A stretch of DNA of 64,000 bases. It comes from Paracidovorax wautersii. Lineage in GTDB: Bacteria > Pseudomonadota > Gammaproteobacteria > Burkholderiales > Burkholderiaceae_C. Position 1 is the stretch's first letter. The number at the start of each line of letters is the position of its first letter. The DNA lies in the NCBI RefSeq assembly GCF_900113035.1, contig NZ_FONX01000006.1, forward strand, positions 124,001 through 188,000, read 5' to 3'. Made by a program: the position numbers and the translations under genes. The notes under the pieces are model-generated. The model was given only the letters and a program-made list of their open reading frames with translations. It did not search any database and had not been told where the DNA came from. This document shows, one piece after another, positions 63,041 to 64,000 of the stretch.

Positions 63041-63068
63041 CCCCCGCGGGACGCACTCCCGCAGGGGG
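63041..63068 (+). promoter_or_regulatory. Leader hairpin before the last gene
   Basis: GCGGGA-CGCAC-TCCCGC extended by CCCC/GGGG (one mismatch) lies 31 bases before ATG 63100. The layout matches the leftward genes, now on the plus strand. Confidence 0.55.
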
Positions 63069-63099
63069 CGGCCCCGCGACCTGTTCAATGGGACCGTCA

Positions 63100-64000
63100 A
63101 TGAACAAGCACCAAGTCATGGCTCTTTCCAACCTGCGGCCGGAGACGGTCGTTGCCGTGGAAGGAGTTCCGTTCACCAGCCGCGCGCTGGCACTGCCTGG
63201 CGTCGAGGCAGCACGCGAGTCGCTGTCCGAAGTCGCCCCCGGCGGCGCGGCCGATGCGGACGAAGGGATCGACGTCAAGGCCGGATGCCGCCTGGAGCCC
63301 GACACCGAGGCCCGCATGGTCGTGATGGAGCAATTCATCGTGGCCGGCGGCCTGTGCCACGACGACGATGCCGGGCACTGCAACCCCCTGACCGAAGACC
63401 AGGGCAACGGCAGCCTGTACCACCGCGGGCGCCGCGCGCGCCCTGGCGAGGAGGCGTCCTTTTTCGAGGCGCTGGGCCGCGACGGCGAGGGCAACAAGGA
63501 CCTCGCCGCGGAATGCGTGTCCGACCTCCTGGCCGGACAGGTCTGCGCGTCGATCCGTTCGAACCGTTCGCTGATGGCGACACTCGGCAATCTGCTGCGC
63601 AGCCGTGGCCGGGCGGCCGCCAGCTGGGACGCGGTCCTCAAGACGGTCGCGCAGGCCATCCACCAGGAAGGCTGGGCGTACGCGCTGGACTACGTGGCGC
63701 AGTGGTTCCTCGACGTGCCGTGGTGGGCCGAGCTGCCGCAGGCCTGGCGCGACAAGCTCAAGGACCTGTCCAGCCTGCTCGACGAGCGCGAGGCCGAGGC
63801 CGCGTGGAAGCGCGCCCGCGCCGCGGGCCGCATCGGCAGCCCGCTCGCCGTCCTGCTCGACATCTACGAGCATGGTGGCGTGGTCTACAGCGTCGCGGGT
63901 CAGGGCATGCAATGCCCCTGGGACACGACGCGCGGCGGCGCCATCTGGGTGCCGGACCAGCAGGCCGAGGACAACATCCGTTGCAACGTGCTGCGGGCGC
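63100..64000 (+). CDS. Conserved element-borne hypothetical protein, cut by window end
   Basis: At least 300 residues from ATG 63100 (MNKHQVMALSNLRPETVVAV), open to the window edge. Recognisable blocks are ACASIRSNRS-like VCASIRSNRSLMATLGNLLR, DYVAQWFLDVPWWAELPQAW and the distinctive IYEHGGVVYSVAGQGMQCPW followed by GGAIWVPDQQAEDNI. I have seen these only in plasmid and ICE proteins of unknown role. No signal or membrane segment. The C-terminus is missing from the window. Confidence 0.75.
   Translation, partial: MNKHQVMALSNLRPETVVAVEGVPFTSRALALPGVEAARESLSEVAPGGAADADEGIDVKAGCRLEPDTEARMVVMEQFIVAGGLCHDDDAGHCNPLTEDQGNGSLYHRGRRARPGEEASFFEALGRDGEGNKDLAAECVSDLLAGQVCASIRSNRSLMATLGNLLRSRGRAAASWDAVLKTVAQAIHQEGWAYALDYVAQWFLDVPWWAELPQAWRDKLKDLSSLLDEREAEAAWKRARAAGRIGSPLAVLLDIYEHGGVVYSVAGQGMQCPWDTTRGGAIWVPDQQAEDNIRCNVLRA

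Overview
The window is GC-rich DNA with the gene content of a Burkholderiales betaproteobacterium (Alcaligenaceae or Comamonadaceae type). The taxonomic signals are four orphan Bug/TctC-type periplasmic binding proteins, an IS1071 element, a Porin_4-type porin beside CoA-acid metabolism genes, and many TetR, LysR and IclR regulators. No rRNA or tRNA gene, CRISPR array or replication origin was seen.

Region 1 (1-10.5 kb): a fumarylacetoacetate-hydrolase-family enzyme, two TetR regulators, a MerR regulator, an iron superoxide dismutase, and a tripartite RND efflux operon (adaptor, pump, outer-membrane factor). The outer-membrane factor is followed within 3 nt by a PagL-like lipid A deacylase. 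The efflux promoter carries two TetR-type palindromes.

Region 2 (10.6-15.0 kb): a complete 3204-bp IS1071 (Tn3 family, ~110-bp inverted repeats). Its left neighbour is an NmrA-like gene that has lost its 3' end. Its right neighbour is the 3' end of a ferredoxin reductase gene that has lost its 5' part. The flanking 5-mers differ, so this is a rearrangement junction and not a simple insertion.

Region 3 (15.0-25.7 kb): a fatty-acid-like CoA catabolic block: TetR with a divergent operator, acyl-CoA dehydrogenase, thiolase, SDR, fused enoyl-CoA hydratase/3-hydroxyacyl-CoA dehydrogenase, and a fused indolepyruvate-ferredoxin-oxidoreductase-family enzyme. Several genes overlap by ATGA.

Region 4 (25.7-38 kb): solute-binding and signalling genes. 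Bug, PAS-GGDEF-EAL and a branched-chain-amino-acid-type binding protein form one operon. A LysR/Bug/hydrolase cassette is flanked by a 211-bp duplication of the binding-protein gene's 3' end. Then come another LysR, an orphan 770-residue protein with a PD-(D/E)XK-like nuclease motif, and another Bug protein.

Region 5 (38-46.4 kb): an acyl-homoserine-lactone quorum-sensing cluster (LuxR, DUF4902, LuxI, plus a coupled unknown), a TetR regulator, DinG helicase and a membrane protein. Region 6 (46.6-53.2 kb): an IclR-headed catabolic operon with acyl-CoA ligase, Bug, porin, quinone oxidoreductase and a short citryl-CoA lyase.

Region 7 (53.4-64 kb): accessory cargo of an integrative or plasmid-type mobile element: about fifteen small, mostly unknown genes (DUF6878, DUF5983, a zinc ribbon, a xylose-isomerase-like TIM barrel). 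Most independently started genes follow a GC-rich 5' leader hairpin. A 3' fragment of dnaE2 is embedded in this region. The last gene runs off the window.
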